In this document: piece by piece, positions 30,977 through 33,937 of the stretch
Numbering within the stretch: position 1 is the stretch's first letter
Layout of the letters: each line of letters begins with the position of its first letter
Assembly: GCA_022361395.1 (NCBI GenBank)
Contig: JAKSAX010000447.1
Coordinates: forward strand, 1 to 33,937
Length of the DNA: 33,937 nt
Source of the DNA: Desulfobacterales bacterium
Lineage (GTDB): Bacteria; Desulfobacterota; Desulfobacteria; Desulfobacterales; Desulfobacteraceae
Reading direction: 5' to 3'
The notes under the pieces: model-generated
Databases searched by the model: none
The model's input: only the letters and a program-made list of their open reading frames with translations
What the model was told of the DNA's origin: nothing
Made by a program: the position numbers and the translations under genes

Positions 30977-33238
30977 ATGACTGTCCAGGTTCAAGCCAAT
31001 AGCTCCGATGCATTAAGAGTCTATCCGGATTCAAAAATAAATATAACACTCACCTCTTCCAAGACCTCTGCAGGGGAAACCCGGGCGGCCAACTATGATG
31101 CCTATGTCTATGATGTTGACCCGGCTGCTGCGGAAAAATCCAGGGAAGCCGTACCGGATGCCCCGCTTACCGAGATCGAAAAGGAACAACTTTTTGATGT
31201 GTACCTTGAATTGGGAAAAGACAATCCCCTTTGGGAAGATATCGAGACCCTTCTCAGTGAAGAGTTAATAGGCAAGGACCGCACCAACTTCCTGGCCGTT
31301 CTTTCCGAGGCAGACGAACTCTTAATAGGGGACTTTCTCGGACAGGTCGAAAAGCTTGAGGGAGAGACCCGTTCTCTTTATCTGAGCACGGCGCTTCGAA
31401 ACGGGCCGGGGCAGGGCCTGGAAAATTTCATTGATGCTGTGGACGGTATTTTGGGAAATCAGCTTGAAGACTTCCTAACAGCCGCAGATAACCTGGGGAG
31501 ATCCGTTGACAGCATCAAAGCCGGGGAACTCCAGAATTTTATTGCCGCCGTTGCAGAGACCCCCGAAGCCCTGGACGGCCTTCTTGAAAAAATGTCAGTG
31601 CTGGATGAGGAAGACCGTGCCCTGTTTCTGGAAGCGGCAGCCAACGCAGGGGGTGAGCTTGAACGCCTCATCGACACCACGGATCTTCTGGCCGGCTCGG
31701 ATCTTACCCGGTTTCTTGAAAATGCAGCAACTGCAGGTGAAGGATTAACCAACCTGCTGACCCTTACCAATAAACTGACAGGTGATGAAAGATCAGACTT
31801 CCTGCGGTTCACCCACAACCTTGAAGACGGCAATGCTGAAAATTTTCTGCTGGCCACCCAGGGGGATGATAAAACCCTCCCCGGCCTGATGGCCACCACC
31901 CTGTCACTTCACGGAAGCGACAGGGCGGACTTTCTGACCCTGGCGGCAGGTGCCGGCACCTCACTTGACCGTCTGGTCTCAACGGTGAACAGCCTGGCGG
32001 AAAACCCTGAACAGCGGTCGGACTTCTTATCCACGGCTATAAAGGCGGAAGACGGGTTTGAAGATTTCCTCGGCATCACGGAAAAACTCGGCGGCAGTGA
32101 CCGGGCCAATGTCCTTTCCTTTGCCTCAACCCTCGGCTTCACAGACCTGACCAACTTCATATCAGCGGCCAAGGACAATACGTCCCAGGCAGCCGGTCTT
32201 GCCGGCACGGCAAAAGATCTGGATAGAAAGGATAAAAGCTACCTTCTCTACGCCGCCTCCCTCAACCCGGACAGTACCGCCGGGCTCACCGCCATGACCC
32301 GGAGCCTCAAAGGCCAGGAGCGAAGTGATTTTCTGTTCACTGCAGCCAATATCTCCCCAGGTGATAAAACAGATACCCAAGGCCCGGATGCCATGGATGA
32401 GCTTATCCAGACCACAGACGATTTGACGGGAGCGGAAAGGAGGGATTTCCTTTCCCGGGAACGGCTGATGTCAGGCGTGGGCAGCCAGGAAAACCTGGCA
32501 AAAGAGTATGTTTACCTGAACTCGGTATTTAACGAAGACGAATTTGATGCCATCCTGAGTACGGGTGAACACATTGATGAGGTTTTGTCCGACTTTGACA
32601 GTATGAACGCTGCCCAGCGGGAGACCTTTTTCTCTGTATCCGGAAAGGCCGACAGGGAAATACTGCCGGAACTGATGTCGGTAATGACACGCCTTGACGA
32701 AGAGCGGAGCAACGATTTCCTGGCCTATGCAAACACATTGGGCAAAGAGAGTATCTCCGACCTTATTATGGCTGCGGACAACGCCCTGGGAGAATCAGGT
32801 GAAAATACAGCTGCCTATGACCGCCTGATGGAAACAGTCCGGAGTCTTGACCCGGCAGTTGATGCGGATTTTTTAAATGCAGCTGCCAATGCAGGCAAAC
32901 ACCTTGACAGGTTAATGGATATCACCAATGAGCTTGAGGGGTTCATTCAAACTGAGTTTTTAATTGTTGCCGATAACATGGCTGAACAGGGTCATCTGGG
33001 AAATTTTCTGGACGCAACAGAGTTCATTTTGGAAAGAGGCCCGACAGATATAATGCTCAGGGACTATAACGGTGAGGGGATACGGCCCAGTGAAATGATA
33101 GTGGAGGGTCTGTTTCAGGGCAGGCACAGCCTTGAAGGGTTTTTAAATTCCACCCGGTTCCTTATAGGTGTGGGCATCAGCGACAGCCATATGAACGACT
33201 GGTTCAATGCCTGGCAGGGTATTCCCAGACAGGTATAA
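30977..33238 (+). CDS. Large helical-repeat protein of unknown function
   Basis: I do not recognise this gene. The product (753 residues) is acidic and leucine/alanine-rich. After an N-terminal strand-rich stretch of about 60 residues it is made of degenerate repeats of about 30 residues, sometimes 39-44, each marked by L-x-G-x-(D/E)-R-x-D-F-L-x-x-A. Examples: GKDRTNFL, EEDRALFL, GSDLTRFL, GDERSDFL, GSDRADFL, EQRSDFL, GSDRANVL, GQERSDFL, GAERRDFL, VDADFL. An alpha-solenoid is the natural reading. There is no signal peptide or membrane segment, and no enzyme motif. The start at 30977 is preferred over 30905 because AAGGA lies eight bases upstream of it and nothing suitable precedes the other. 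It stands alone between ispG (divergent) and a convergent cbiR-like gene. Confidence 0.85.
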   Translation: MTVQVQANSSDALRVYPDSKINITLTSSKTSAGETRAANYDAYVYDVDPAAAEKSREAVPDAPLTEIEKEQLFDVYLELGKDNPLWEDIETLLSEELIGKDRTNFLAVLSEADELLIGDFLGQVEKLEGETRSLYLSTALRNGPGQGLENFIDAVDGILGNQLEDFLTAADNLGRSVDSIKAGELQNFIAAVAETPEALDGLLEKMSVLDEEDRALFLEAAANAGGELERLIDTTDLLAGSDLTRFLENAATAGEGLTNLLTLTNKLTGDERSDFLRFTHNLEDGNAENFLLATQGDDKTLPGLMATTLSLHGSDRADFLTLAAGAGTSLDRLVSTVNSLAENPEQRSDFLSTAIKAEDGFEDFLGITEKLGGSDRANVLSFASTLGFTDLTNFISAAKDNTSQAAGLAGTAKDLDRKDKSYLLYAASLNPDSTAGLTAMTRSLKGQERSDFLFTAANISPGDKTDTQGPDAMDELIQTTDDLTGAERRDFLSRERLMSGVGSQENLAKEYVYLNSVFNEDEFDAILSTGEHIDEVLSDFDSMNAAQRETFFSVSGKADREILPELMSVMTRLDEERSNDFLAYANTLGKESISDLIMAADNALGESGENTAAYDRLMETVRSLDPAVDADFLNAAANAGKHLDRLMDITNELEGFIQTEFLIVADNMAEQGHLGNFLDATEFILERGPTDIMLRDYNGEGIRPSEMIVEGLFQGRHSLEGFLNSTRFLIGVGISDSHMNDWFNAWQGIPRQV

Positions 33239-33243
33239 TCCGA

Positions 33244-33937
33244 TCAGGGCAGGCAGGGAATATTCCCGAAAAACCTGCCCAGCGTCACCAGGGAACTGCT
33301 CAGGTTTTTCAGGTTGAATACCTCCAGGGAGACTGTTCCGCTGTAGGTTTCCAGCCAGGCGATAACACGGTCAAGCATTGTTTCCGGCAGCCTGTCCAGC
33401 CCCTGGTGATCCTTTGGACGCCCGGTTTTTAAATCCGGGTTGTCAAAATCCACCCCGTGAAGATGGATCAGTGAAACCCGGTGGTTGAACAGGGTAAAAC
33501 TGTCCGAAAGATCATACCCGTATTTAAAATGATGGCCTGCATCCACGCAGACGGACAGGCCATAATCCTTTACCATGCCGGAAAAGTGAACCGGATCATA
33601 CCAGAGGGTTTCAACACAGGTGGTCTCCGGATCATCCAGGTGGGGTATCCACAGGTCCAGTCCTTTCCTGGCACGGTCCTCCCATGATGCGATCTCTTCC
33701 TGACCGGATATATTGCGGTCCATGTCCAGGTGAAGGGTATGTGTGGTGGGCGCCAGGGGAGAAAACCGCTCATAAATCAATTTCAATGTATCGGCTGCAG
33801 CCTGCCGTTCCCCGGCAGATCCGGCAGTGAGGCTGACATCCACGGGCAGGTGGATGTTATAGGTCAGGTTCAGCTCTTCACCCAGAAATTTAAGCTCCCT
33901 GATATCATCTGTTGAAGGAATGACATCGCGGGGCTGG
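33244..33937 (-). CDS. cbiR: Cobamide-remodelling phosphodiesterase CbiR-like protein, 3' part (cut by window edge)
   Basis: The frame is open to the right edge, so the N-terminus lies outside; 231 residues are visible. The fold is that of xylose isomerase/AP-endonuclease-2 TIM barrels, with ligand-bearing strands in LTYNIHLPVDVSL, LHLDMD, VCVDAGHHFKYGYD and VSLIHLHGVDF, and ending in SLVTLGRFFGNIP. This pattern matches what I remember of CbiR, which cuts the phosphodiester of cobamides so that the lower ligand can be replaced. A GTG at 33843 could be mistaken for a start, but homology continues upstream of it. A sugar-phosphate isomerase of the same fold is the alternative. The convergent neighbour ends six bases away. 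Confidence 0.65.
   Translation of the reverse strand, partial: QPRDVIPSTDDIRELKFLGEELNLTYNIHLPVDVSLTAGSAGERQAAADTLKLIYERFSPLAPTTHTLHLDMDRNISGQEEIASWEDRARKGLDLWIPHLDDPETTCVETLWYDPVHFSGMVKDYGLSVCVDAGHHFKYGYDLSDSFTLFNHRVSLIHLHGVDFDNPDLKTGRPKDHQGLDRLPETMLDRVIAWLETYSGTVSLEVFNLKNLSSSLVTLGRFFGNIPCLP

Noticed and set aside
1-33937. tRNA, rRNA, CRISPR arrays, integrase or prophage genes
   Set aside because: None seen on reading; the only repeats are the palindromic elements and the repeats inside the 753-residue protein.

Overview
The window reads as chromosome of an anaerobic Desulfobacterota bacterium, most likely a sulfate reducer of the Desulfobacteraceae type. This is inferred from the gene set (TRAP transporter, non-pyrrolysine MttB homologue, PerR-rubrerythrin-thioredoxin block, archaeal-type ProRS, an ispG-proS-rel operon) and not from any 16S marker. 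About 33 protein genes are supported. I saw no tRNA, rRNA, CRISPR array or transposase.

Layout. (1) 1-5650, + strand: a catabolic module with a TRAP transporter (large permease, solute-binding protein), an M20 amidohydrolase, an Asp/Glu-racemase-family protein and a class I/II aminotransferase. This is a plausible path from an imported N-acylated amino compound to a 2-oxo acid. (2) 5650-9083: an arsenic operon (arsR-arsC-acr3, - strand) and a crotonase-family gene. This stretch contains three copies of a palindromic repeat that has no transposase; one copy supplies the last codons and stop of arsC. (3) 9081-13026: an orphan MttB-family methyltransferase divergent from a PAS-PAS-LuxR regulator, with a perfect 10-bp inverted repeat between them, then a DUF4213/DUF364 protein. 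(4) 13110-16928, - strand: minC-minD-minE with a strong promoter, and a response regulator/hybrid histidine kinase pair. (5) 17003-19335: aroF (DAHP synthase) and aroB behind what looks like a classical tryptophan attenuator, with a Trp-Trp leader peptide, an antiterminator pairing and an intrinsic terminator. (6) 19344-24212: a Sel1/SUMF1-like exported protein, perR with its own operator, rubrerythrin, trxA-trxB-bamD and rpmB. (7) 24245-30665, - strand: PIN-PhoH ATPase, and the ispG-proS-rel operon. (8) 30977-33937: a 753-residue protein built of about 30-residue helical repeats that I cannot assign, and the 3' part of a cbiR-like cobamide-remodelling gene cut by the window edge.

The observations most worth following are the palindromic repeat family at gene 3' ends, the Trp attenuator of aroF-aroB, the unassigned repeat protein, and the paired operator-like sites (PerR box; 10-bp inverted repeat between mttB and its presumed regulator).
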